The notes below the pieces were generated by a model. That model ran no database searches and was not told where the DNA came from. It saw only the letters and a program-made list of their open reading frames with translations. Made by a program: the position numbers and the translations under genes. A DNA stretch of 16,741 nt from Geobacter sp. UBA5735 (GTDB taxonomy: Bacteria; Desulfobacterota; Desulfuromonadia; Geobacterales; Geobacteraceae): assembly GCA_002419385.1 (NCBI GenBank), contig DIFZ01000063.1, positions 1-16,741 of the forward strand. Direction: 5' to 3'. Of this stretch, positions 7,471 to 13,409 are shown one piece after another (position 1 is the first letter of the stretch; every line of letters starts with the position of its first letter).

Positions 7471-8346
7471 TCAGCACCCCCCTTTCAGCAGTGGGAAGCC
7501 CAACCGCTCCCGCAGTGCCAGGTAGCCCTCGGCGCAGAGCCTGGCCACATTCCTCACCCGGCCGATGTACGACGCCCGTTCAGTCACCGATATGGCGCCG
7601 CGGGCATCAAGAAGGTTGAAGGCATGGGAGCACTTCATCACATAATCATATGCGGGAAGGACAAGACCGCCTTCCGCGAGGCGGACGCATTCCTGCTCGT
7701 ACATGGTGAACAGGCGCAAAAGCATGTCGACGTCGGCCTCTTCGAAATTGTAGCGGGAAAACTCCACCTCGCTCTGGTGGTGGATGTCGCCGTACCTGAC
7801 ACCCTTGACCCACTCCAGGTCGTAGACGTTGTCAACACCCTGCAGGTACATGGCGATACGCTCGCAGCCATAGGTGATCTCGGAGGAAACCGGTTTCAGA
7901 TCGATGCCGCCCGCCTGCTGGAAATAGGTGAACTGGGTTATCTCCATACCGTCGAGCCACACTTCCCAGCCCAGCCCCCAGGCGCCCAGCGTCGGCGATT
8001 CCCAGTCGTCCTCGACGAAGCGGATGTCATGCTGGTTGGGATCGATGCCGAATGACTTGAGGGAGTCGATGTAGAGGTCGAGTATGTTCAGCGGCGAAGG
8101 CTTCATGATTACCTGGAACTGGTAGTAGTGCTGGAGCCGGTTGGGGTTCTCGCCGTAACGCCCGTCGGTGGGGCGGCGCGAAGGTTCCACATAGGCGACC
8201 TTCCAGGGCTCGGGCCCGAGAACACGCAGAAAAGTGGCGGGGTTGAATGTGCCGGCGCCCTTTTCCACATCATAGGGCTGCTGGATGACGCATCCTTGGC
8301 GCGCCCAGTATCCCTGCAGGGAAAGAATCAGGTCTTGAAAGGTCAA
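7471..8346 (-). CDS. glyQ: Glycyl-tRNA synthetase alpha subunit, TTG start
   Basis: 291-residue catalytic alpha subunit, a class II synthetase chain that forms glycyl-adenylate. The family block TFQDLILSLQGYWARQGCVIQQPYD starts at residue 2, followed by GAGTFNPATFLRVLGPEPW (30-48) and YVEPSRRPTDGRYGENPNR (52-70). The start is chosen as TTG at 8346: GGAGG lies 6 nt upstream and the resulting protein begins exactly where GlyQ homology begins, at the normal length. An in-frame ATG at 8397 would add 17 residues (starting MSGCTVFRPFD) of no family character; it has a weaker AGGTG in front. A near-consensus promoter at 8446-8474 drives the gene, giving a leader of about 93 nt to the TTG. The leader can pair CCGG at 8435-8438 with CCGG at 8407-8410. 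glyS follows after one base. Confidence 0.95.
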   Translation of the reverse strand: MTFQDLILSLQGYWARQGCVIQQPYDVEKGAGTFNPATFLRVLGPEPWKVAYVEPSRRPTDGRYGENPNRLQHYYQFQVIMKPSPLNILDLYIDSLKSFGIDPNQHDIRFVEDDWESPTLGAWGLGWEVWLDGMEITQFTYFQQAGGIDLKPVSSEITYGCERIAMYLQGVDNVYDLEWVKGVRYGDIHHQSEVEFSRYNFEEADVDMLLRLFTMYEQECVRLAEGGLVLPAYDYVMKCSHAFNLLDARGAISVTERASYIGRVRNVARLCAEGYLALRERLGFPLLKGGC

Positions 8347-8445
8347 ATCGCTTCCTCCGGGGGTGTCAAACGGTCTAAACACAGTACAGCCGGACATTTC
8401 ACCTACCCGGCCGAAGTTAAGTCTGGCTAAAAAACCGGAACAGTT

Positions 8446-8474
8446 AGATTACCTGTAACTCCCTTTCCTGTCAA
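8446..8474 (-). promoter_or_regulatory. Near-consensus sigma-70 promoter for glyQS
   Basis: On the minus strand, perfect TTGACA (8469-8474), a 17-nt spacer and TAATCT (8446-8451). It sits 22 bases after the recO stop codon, so glyQS is transcribed independently of recO. The predicted start is near 8439. Confidence 0.8.
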
Positions 8475-8496
8475 GGATTATTGGATTTTTTTACTC

Positions 8497-9228
8497 TTAG
8501 TGAACGTCCAGAATGCTGTTGAGGAAATCGAGGGAATGCAGGGGCCTGTTCAGGTGAACGGTAACTGCCGCGTCCAGCAGCTGCCCGGCCTCCGCGAGAC
8601 AGGAGGGGGGAAACGTTATCACCCCGAAACGTCCGGTCAGCAGTGCCTGGCCGAGAAGGGCCAGGGTTTCGGAACCGATGGCCTTGCCGCCCGTTCGGCA
8701 TGCGGCGCACAGCAGTTCCCCGACGCCCGAGAAAAAGGCGTCGCCGTCCACCGGCGCTCCGCAACTGCAGCAGGCATTCAGCGAAGGCCGGTACCCGAGT
8801 ATATTGAGCAGGTTGATCTGGAAGAAACGGAGATCGTCTGACGTGGCGGGAGAACTGTCGAGATGGTCAAGGTAAGACAGGAACAGGCGGTAGAGCCGGG
8901 GATTGGCCATGGCATCGGGAAGCAGGCGGTCCACCACCTCGCAGGCATAGCCGGCGTGGGCTATTTTCCCCAGGTCGCGCCGTATCCGTGGGAAGATGGT
9001 TATGATATCGGTGCCGCGGAGACTCGACAGGCCGTCCTTGAGCACCAGGCGCACCTGCAGGTGGGCGAAAACCTCGAGCGCACCGCTGAAACGCTTCCTG
9101 CTGGTCTTCCCGTGGCGCGCAATGACCCGGACCTTGCCGCAGTCGCGGCAAAAAAGCGTGACGATCCGGTCGCTTTCACCGTAGTCCATGGCGGAAAGAA
9201 CGATGGCTTCAGTATCTGTTGCCTGCAT
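8497..9228 (-). CDS. recO: DNA repair protein RecO
   Basis: 243-residue RecO, the recombination mediator that with RecR loads RecA onto SSB-coated single-stranded DNA and anneals strands. The N-terminal OB-fold segment is clear (TDTEAIVLSAMDYGESDRIV, residues 4-23), followed by the basic stretch ARHGKTSRKRFSGALE and an all-helical middle. A zinc-ribbon pair is present: CSCG around Cys153/Cys156 and CAAC at Cys174/Cys177. Length is typical (about 240-250). The ATG at 9228 has only a weak GAG as Shine-Dalgarno sequence, suggesting low translation. A GGTTTCC-N4-GGAAACC palindrome lies 15 nt upstream (9244-9261) and matches the LexA operator pattern reported for Geobacter. The TPR gene lies 143 bases upstream on the same strand; cotranscription is possible but unproven. 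Confidence 0.93.
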   Translation of the reverse strand: MQATDTEAIVLSAMDYGESDRIVTLFCRDCGKVRVIARHGKTSRKRFSGALEVFAHLQVRLVLKDGLSSLRGTDIITIFPRIRRDLGKIAHAGYACEVVDRLLPDAMANPRLYRLFLSYLDHLDSSPATSDDLRFFQINLLNILGYRPSLNACCSCGAPVDGDAFFSGVGELLCAACRTGGKAIGSETLALLGQALLTGRFGVITFPPSCLAEAGQLLDAAVTVHLNRPLHSLDFLNSILDVH

Positions 9229-9243
9229 AATGGGAACTCAGCT

Positions 9244-9261
9244 GGTTTCCATGTGGAAACC
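9244..9261 (-). promoter_or_regulatory. Candidate LexA (SOS) operator upstream of recO
   Basis: GGTTTCC at 9244-9250 and GGAAACC at 9255-9261 form a symmetric palindrome around ATGT. Both strands satisfy GGTTN2CN4GN3ACC, the LexA-binding motif I recall for Geobacter sulfurreducens. It lies 15 nt upstream of the recO ATG. No clear -35/-10 pair overlaps it. It could alternatively be a hairpin terminator of the upstream TPR gene, but no T-tract follows. Confidence 0.5.
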
Positions 9262-9371
9262 GGAATCGGGAATCTCCTGGGTTGTCAGTTCGGAAACGAC
9301 TTCCGCAAGGTGTCGGGACGGGTGGCAACGGTGAAGGGCAGGGACACGGCGCTGGTCGGCGCAGGTTCGAT

Positions 9372-9815
9372 TCAGCGCAATCCCAGGCGGCCGAGGATCT
9401 TGCCCAGGTATCTGTTGAGGGGATGGCTCCTCTCCAGGTTCGGGATCGGCGGCCTCTTCCGGTCTCCTATGAGGGCAAGCTCATGAAAAATAAGCTCCCT
9501 GTTCTCGCAGCGCAGACCGCGGCGCAGAATCATCAGTGCTCTCTTTTTCTGTTCAGCCATAATGTAGATCCTGCCCAAATGAAGATAGTGCATGGCATTG
9601 CCAGGGTCTTTTTTCAACGCCTCCCGGCACAGGGCGACTGCCTCTGAAAACTGTGAACGGACCTTTGCCAGACAGAACGCAAGGTAGGAGCAGTGGAGAG
9701 GAGACCTGTCGAGAGAAGCTGCCTGCTCGAAACAGGCAAGGGCCAGATAGATGTGGCCGTTTTCCAGGGCATGAACTCCTTTGCCGAAGATTTCTTCCAC
9801 ATTCAGATATTCCAT
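9372..9815 (-). CDS. Small tetratricopeptide-repeat protein of unknown function
   Basis: 147 residues, no signal peptide, predicted cytoplasmic. About three TPR-like helix pairs are visible: residues 5-38 (GVHALENGHIYLALACFEQAASLD), 40-73 (YLAFCLAKVRSQFSEAVALCREALKKDP) and 74-107 (NAMHYLHLGRIYIMAEQKKRALMIL). A basic C-terminal tail follows, with PPIPNLERSHPLNRYLGKILGRLG. TPRs mediate protein-protein contacts; no partner can be named. The ATG at 9815 has AGGAGGGCAG immediately before it; another ATG at 9830 is less well placed. A promoter (9845-9873) back-to-back with that of uvrC drives it. recO lies downstream. The position beside repair genes is suggestive at most. Confidence 0.8.
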   Translation of the reverse strand: MEYLNVEEIFGKGVHALENGHIYLALACFEQAASLDRSPLHCSYLAFCLAKVRSQFSEAVALCREALKKDPGNAMHYLHLGRIYIMAEQKKRALMILRRGLRCENRELIFHELALIGDRKRPPIPNLERSHPLNRYLGKILGRLGLR

Positions 9816-9844
9816 CTGCCCTCCTCTCATGAAAGCATGGCATA

Positions 9845-9873
9845 ATAGTAACACACTACGCGTTTCAATGCAA
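9845..9873 (-). promoter_or_regulatory. Sigma-70-type promoter for the TPR gene
   Basis: On the minus strand, TTGCAT (9868-9873), a 17-nt spacer and TACTAT (9845-9850). The predicted start is near 9838, about 23 nt before the ATG. Its -35 is 21 bp from the -35 of the divergent uvrC promoter. Confidence 0.55.
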
Positions 9874-9948
9874 AACCCGAAAACACTATCACTCTTGGCA
9901 GAAATACGGCCGGCGCGTATAATGAGAACCAATGAAACCCGAAAACAC
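9873..9948 (+). repeat. 14-bp direct repeat flanking and entering the uvrC start
   Basis: AAACCCGAAAACAC occurs at 9873-9886 and again at 9935-9948, 62 bp apart. The second copy is codons 2-5 of uvrC. Each copy is preceded by AATG, with one extra base pair of spacing in the upstream copy (AATGCA versus AATG). The predicted uvrC promoter lies between the copies. Confidence 0.6.
9895..9923 (+). promoter_or_regulatory. Near-consensus promoter for uvrC
   Basis: TTGGCA (9895-9900), a 17-nt spacer and a perfect TATAAT (9918-9923). Initiation 6-9 nt after the -10 falls at about 9929-9932, on or just before the uvrC ATG at 9932. The mRNA should therefore have essentially no leader. Confidence 0.7.
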
Positions 9949-11752
9949 CGATACGCTGCCGCAGTTGCCGGGCATCTATATCATGCGAAACGCTGCCGGC
10001 TCCGTCCTCTACGTGGGCAAGGCAAAAAACCTTCGCAGCCGGGTCCGTTCCTACTTCACCAAGGCCCGGGACAGCCGGTACCACATCAAGTTTCTCATGG
10101 CCCGGGTGGCCGACATCGACTGCATCGTCACCGATACTGAAAAAGAGGCACTGATCCTGGAAAACACCCTCATCAAGCAGCACAGGCCCAAGTACAACAT
10201 CAACCTGCGCGACGACAAGACCTATTTTTCTCTGCGCATGGACCCCACCGAGGAATTCCCCCGCCTGGCCGTCATCCGCAAGGTAACGAAAGACGGCGCC
10301 CGCTATTTCGGCCCGTACAGTTCCGCGGCAGCGGCACGGGAGGTACTCAAGCAGCTTCACAGGATCTTCCCTCTGCGCCACTACCCTCTGGCAACCTGCA
10401 GGCGCCGGGCCAGACCATGCCTCTATCACCAACTCCGCCAATGTTCGGCGCCGTGTCACGGCATGATTTCACAGCAGGAGTATGCCGCACTGGCAGAAGG
10501 CGCGGCCCTGTTTCTGGAAGGGAAGAACCGCGATCTGCTGAAGGTTTTGCAGAAAAGGATGGTTGCAGCAGCCGAATCCCAGAGCTACGAGGAAGCCGCC
10601 CGGTTCCGCGACCTGGTGCAGGCGGTCGAAATCACCGTGGAAAAACAGAAAATGGTTACCAGGGGCGGCGACATGGATGTCCTGGGATGCTTCAGGAACG
10701 GCAGTCATCTGGAAACAGTCCTGCTGTTCGTTCGGGGTGGAAGTCTCACCGGAAGCAGGAACTACTCGTTCTCCTGGGAACTGGAAGATGAAGAGGGCCT
10801 GTCTTCTTTTCTGGGCGAGTATTACGGAAGGGATGTCTACCTGCCCGATGAAGTGCTCGTGTCTGCCAGGATTCCGGGAATGGACTCCCTCTGCGAATAC
10901 CTCTCCGAAAAAAAGGGCAGGCGCGTCGCCGTAACCTGCCCCGTCCGGGGGACCAAGGCCGAGCTGGTCAGGCTGGCCTGCAGAAACGCCGAGACTGCTG
11001 CCGCCGAGCGGCAGCAGTCTCGGGAAGCGGCTGTAACGACCCTCGCCGATCTCAGGGACCGCCTGCACCTTCCCGCGGCCCCCCTTCGCATCGAATGCTA
11101 TGACATATCAAACATCCAGGGGCGGCACGCGGTGGGAAGCAGGGTTGTCTTCACGGACGGCAAAGCCGACAGGAAAAGCTACCGGCGCTACCGGATACGA
11201 ACCGTGGTCCAGGCAGACGACTATGGCATGATGCACGAAGTGCTCCACCGGCGCTTCAGCGGCAGCGGCAGCGCAGACCCGTTGCCGGACCTGATCATCG
11301 TCGACGGCGGCCCGGGACAGTTGAACATCCTCCGGCAGGTTCTGGCAGAGCTGGAAGTGCAAGGAATCGCCGTTGCCGCGCTGGCCAAAAGCCGGGTAGA
11401 ACGTGGCGCCGAAGATGATGAACTCAGGAGGAGCGACGAGCGGGTTTTCCTGCCGGGGAGAAAGAACCCGGTGGTGCTGCGGCAGAATTCTGCGCCACTG
11501 CTGCTCCTGGCAAGGATCCGGGACGAGGCTCACCGCTTCGCCGTCGCTTACCATACGGACCTCCGTTCACGCGAGGCGTTGCAGCCCGCCACCCGGGTTC
11601 CGGGAGTCGGCGAAAGACGATGGAAATGCCTGCTGAGGCACTTCGGCAGCCTGAAGAAAGTGCGGGAGGCGACGGTGGAAGAACTGGCAGCCGTACCCGG
11701 CATCAGCACGAAAATGGCAGCTGCCATCCGGAAACATTTCAGCCAGGAATGA
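9932..11752 (+). CDS. uvrC: Excinuclease ABC subunit C
   Basis: 606-residue UvrC, the nuclease that makes both incisions around lesions in UvrABC nucleotide excision repair. Order of parts: GIY-YIG domain (GIY at 14-16, YVG at 27-29, Glu77 in LILEN); a four-cysteine patch (Cys156, 163, 171, 175) corresponding to the iron-sulfur ligands reported for UvrC; a UVR UvrB-binding motif near 199-234; an RNase H-like endonuclease with Asp391 (CYDISN), Asp458 (VDGGPGQ) and His534 (DEAHRF); and tandem helix-hairpin-helix motifs at about 554-604. The start is constrained: an in-frame TGA lies at 9923-9925 and homology (LPGIY) starts at residue 12, so ATG 9932 is essentially the only option, though no good Shine-Dalgarno sequence precedes it. 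A 16-bp perfect hairpin lies in codons 353-364, between the UvrB-binding and endonuclease regions. Confidence 0.97.
   Translation: MKPENTDTLPQLPGIYIMRNAAGSVLYVGKAKNLRSRVRSYFTKARDSRYHIKFLMARVADIDCIVTDTEKEALILENTLIKQHRPKYNINLRDDKTYFSLRMDPTEEFPRLAVIRKVTKDGARYFGPYSSAAAAREVLKQLHRIFPLRHYPLATCRRRARPCLYHQLRQCSAPCHGMISQQEYAALAEGAALFLEGKNRDLLKVLQKRMVAAAESQSYEEAARFRDLVQAVEITVEKQKMVTRGGDMDVLGCFRNGSHLETVLLFVRGGSLTGSRNYSFSWELEDEEGLSSFLGEYYGRDVYLPDEVLVSARIPGMDSLCEYLSEKKGRRVAVTCPVRGTKAELVRLACRNAETAAAERQQSREAAVTTLADLRDRLHLPAAPLRIECYDISNIQGRHAVGSRVVFTDGKADRKSYRRYRIRTVVQADDYGMMHEVLHRRFSGSGSADPLPDLIIVDGGPGQLNILRQVLAELEVQGIAVAALAKSRVERGAEDDELRRSDERVFLPGRKNPVVLRQNSAPLLLLARIRDEAHRFAVAYHTDLRSREALQPATRVPGVGERRWKCLLRHFGSLKKVREATVEELAAVPGISTKMAAAIRKHFSQE
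10989..11023 (+). repeat. 16-bp perfect inverted repeat inside uvrC
   Basis: CCGAGACTGCTGCCGC (10989-11004) is exactly complementary to GCGGCAGCAGTCTCGG (11008-11023), with only CGA between. It encodes roughly AETAAAERQQSRE in the interdomain linker. GC-rich, very stable as RNA, with no T-run after it. Confidence 0.85.
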
Positions 11753-11754
11753 AA

Positions 11755-11783
11755 ACAGGGCAGTGCCCACGGCACTGCCCTGT
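11755..11783 (-). terminator. Terminator between convergent uvrC and the redoxin gene
   Basis: ACAGGGCAGTGCC (11755-11767) pairs perfectly with GGCACTGCCCTGT (11771-11783) across a 3-nt loop. On the minus strand the stem is followed by TTTTC, making a good terminator for the redoxin/trxA unit. On the plus strand the stem begins 2 nt after the uvrC stop but has no T-tract, so it would at most act as a weak terminator or 3'-end stabiliser for uvrC. Confidence 0.75.
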
Positions 11784-11811
11784 CCAGAGCCTCTCCCGGT
11801 CGTTCAGGCCC

Positions 11812-12324
11812 TTACTGGGCCAGCAACGTCCTGATGGTCGTTTCCATGGCTGTCTGGATCTGGGAATTGTAGCCGATGAACTTCTGGACCAGGATCCCCC
11901 GCTTGTCGATGATGAAGATGGCCGGTATGGGCTGGACTCCATATTCCATGAGGAGGTCGTCGTCAACCAGGGCCACCGGGAAATTGATCCTGTTTTCCCT
12001 GATGAACCCCCTGACCACCGTGAGCGTGTCGCCCCGATTGCCCGGATTGAGCCCGAGAACCCGAAGCCCCTGCTTGCCGTACTTGGCATTGAGCGATATG
12101 AGGTGGGGCAGTGACAGTTTGCACCCTTCGCACCAAGTGGTGAAAAATTCCAGCACCACGACCTGCCCCTGATAACCTGACAGGGACACCTTGTGTCCCG
12201 CGGTGGTGACGACCTTGACAGCCGGTGCCGGCTTGCCCTTCCGGGGCACGGCCATTGCCTGCACGGGCGCGAGCATGCCCACAGCCAGGACAACGGCTAT
12301 CATGCTTCGAGCGATTCTTGACAA
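11812..12324 (-). CDS. Exported TlpA/ResA-like thiol-disulfide redoxin, TTG start
   Basis: 170-residue periplasmic thioredoxin-fold protein of the AhpC/TSA-TlpA-ResA class, whose members reduce or exchange disulfides outside the cytoplasm, for example in cytochrome c maturation. The TTG start at 12324 is chosen because GGAGG lies 5 nt upstream and the product begins with a clean signal peptide: SRIAR, a hydrophobic core, then AMA before a predicted cleavage after residue 25. Starting at the TTG at 12336 would put that GGAGG inside the gene. The fold shows GHKVSLSGYQGQVVVLEFF, the redox motif WCEGC (Cys65, Cys68), GLNPGNRGD, and a cis-proline in QPIPAIFIID. The motif is WCEGC instead of the usual WCxPC, so redox potential may differ. 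It follows trxA by 26 bases and is probably cotranscribed with it. Partner unknown. Confidence 0.85.
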   Translation of the reverse strand: MSRIARSMIAVVLAVGMLAPVQAMAVPRKGKPAPAVKVVTTAGHKVSLSGYQGQVVVLEFFTTWCEGCKLSLPHLISLNAKYGKQGLRVLGLNPGNRGDTLTVVRGFIRENRINFPVALVDDDLLMEYGVQPIPAIFIIDKRGILVQKFIGYNSQIQTAMETTIRTLLAQ

Positions 12325-12350
12325 ATCCACCTCCAATCCTTGCTCCCGGC

Positions 12351-12680
12351 TTAAAGAGCCTTGTTGATCAGCGCTTCAAGCTGGGTTTTCGGCACGGCGC
12401 CCACCACCTGATCGATCAGTTTGCCGTCCTTGAAGAGCATTATGGTCGGAATTCCCCTGATGCCGTATCGGGACGGGATAGCGGGATTCTCATCAACATT
12501 CACTTTGCCCACTTTTACCTTCCCTTCGTATGCTTCGGCAAGGGCATCCACGATCGGCGCGACAGACCTGCACGGAGCGCACCAGGACGCCCAGAAGTCC
12601 ACCAGGACGGGAACCGGGGACTGCAGCACTTCAGTATCAAAATTGCTGTCGCCAAAAGCAAGAACCTTATCACTGGCCAT
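12351..12680 (-). CDS. trxA: Thioredoxin
   Basis: 109-residue cytoplasmic thioredoxin, standard length, reducing protein disulfides with electrons from thioredoxin reductase. The active site WCAPC is at Trp33-Cys34-Ala35-Pro36-Cys37 within LVDFWASWCAPCR. The cis-proline is Pro78 in IRGIPTI, and the C-terminal VGAVPKTQLEALI helix is typical. The ATG at 12680 has AGGAG about 7 nt upstream. A promoter at 12734-12761 precedes it, and the exported TlpA-like redoxin follows 26 bases downstream, placing a cytoplasmic and an exported thiol protein in one unit. No thioredoxin reductase gene is in the window. Confidence 0.96.
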   Translation of the reverse strand: MASDKVLAFGDSNFDTEVLQSPVPVLVDFWASWCAPCRSVAPIVDALAEAYEGKVKVGKVNVDENPAIPSRYGIRGIPTIMLFKDGKLIDQVVGAVPKTQLEALINKAL

Positions 12681-12733
12681 GTTGTATTCTCCTCTTTCCA
12701 GATGTTCTATGTAAGCTGCAACGAATACCGTAG

Positions 12734-12761
12734 ACTATAAACAACGGCATGAAAAAATCAA
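12734..12761 (-). promoter_or_regulatory. Sigma-70-type promoter for trxA
   Basis: On the minus strand, TTGATT (12756-12761), a 16-nt spacer and TATAGT (12734-12739). The predicted start is near 12727, about 47 nt before the ATG. A T6 run overlaps the promoter just after a short CAAG/CTTG stem and could also end the thpR transcript. Confidence 0.5.
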
Positions 12762-12828
12762 GCGTTTCCTTGCACGGCCGGGCATGCCCAGGCACGTGGC
12801 GAAAGCATGGGGAAGAACCGTCCACTCT

Positions 12829-13368
12829 TCATGCTGAGAGAAGATAGGAAGTCTCGCGGCGATGGACGGCACCCTTCGCTGACAGCGTACTGGAATAGAG
12901 GTGAAACTCGGTTACGGGGACCGGCGGAGCCTCGAACAGGCGGTTTTGTTCCAGGAACGGGGCGATTCCGGCAAAGGGCATATCGCGCAGGCGGGCCAGG
13001 GTTATGTGGGGGGAAAATGCCCGGTCTTCAGGCTCCAGGCCGGTTTTCACGAGCGCCCGTTCAATCCGGACCTGCAAACGGATGACCTCTTCACACCTGT
13101 CGACCCCTGCCCAGAGAACCCTCGGGTCCCTCCTGGGCGGGAACCTTCCCACACCCCGCAGGAGCAACGGAAAAGGGGGGGCTGAAACGGTGGCCAACTC
13201 TCGTTTGATGCGCAGGAAAAGCGTTTCGTCCGCAGCTCCTATGAACCTGAGGGTCAGGTGCAGGTGGTCCGGGGCGATCCATTTCACCCCCGGCATGCCG
13301 CGGCAGATGCCTGCCACGGCTTCTTTCGCGGACTCATTCAGGTCGATGGCGACAAACAGACGGTACAT
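12829..13368 (-). CDS. thpR: RNA 2',3'-cyclic phosphodiesterase (2'-5' RNA ligase family)
   Basis: 179-residue protein of the 2H phosphoesterase superfamily. Members open 2',3'-cyclic phosphates on RNA; they were first described as 2'-5' RNA ligases, and the biological substrate is generally unclear. Both catalytic HxT motifs are present: HLTL with His37/Thr39 and HITL with His121/Thr123 (SPHITLAR). The N-terminus MYRLFVAIDL is typical, as is the length. GGAGG stands 9 nt before the ATG at 13368. It follows the CapA-like gene by 41 bases on the same strand and is probably cotranscribed with it; the functional link, if any, is unknown. Confidence 0.92.
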   Translation of the reverse strand: MYRLFVAIDLNESAKEAVAGICRGMPGVKWIAPDHLHLTLRFIGAADETLFLRIKRELATVSAPPFPLLLRGVGRFPPRRDPRVLWAGVDRCEEVIRLQVRIERALVKTGLEPEDRAFSPHITLARLRDMPFAGIAPFLEQNRLFEAPPVPVTEFHLYSSTLSAKGAVHRRETSYLLSA

Positions 13369-13409
13369 GGCACGAGACCTCCGTTTTCCACGAAGCCTTT
13401 ACGGGGGCT

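Noticed and set aside
6174..7619. 481-codon plus-strand open frame across glyS
   Set aside because: It lies antisense to the clearly recognisable glyS/glyQ genes and has no family motif. High GC at third positions keeps the opposite strand open.
6865..8055. 396-codon plus-strand open frame across glyS/glyQ
   Set aside because: A shadow of the real genes in a GC-rich genome, with a low-complexity composition and no ribosome binding site or domain.
9238..9371. Open minus-strand tail (ending ...LAEVVSELTTQEIPDSGFHMETS) between the TPR gene and recO
   Set aside because: It looks protein-like near its end but has no usable start codon or ribosome binding site, and it overlaps the TPR gene's end in another frame. 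Possibly a remnant; not enough to call a gene.
9827..10459. 210-codon minus-strand open frame opposite the start of uvrC
   Set aside because: Antisense to the conserved GIY-YIG domain, with no recognisable domain.
12774..12805. GC-rich palindromic segment around GGGCATGCCC downstream of thpR
   Set aside because: The pairing is broken and the nearest T-run is distant, so I do not call it a terminator.
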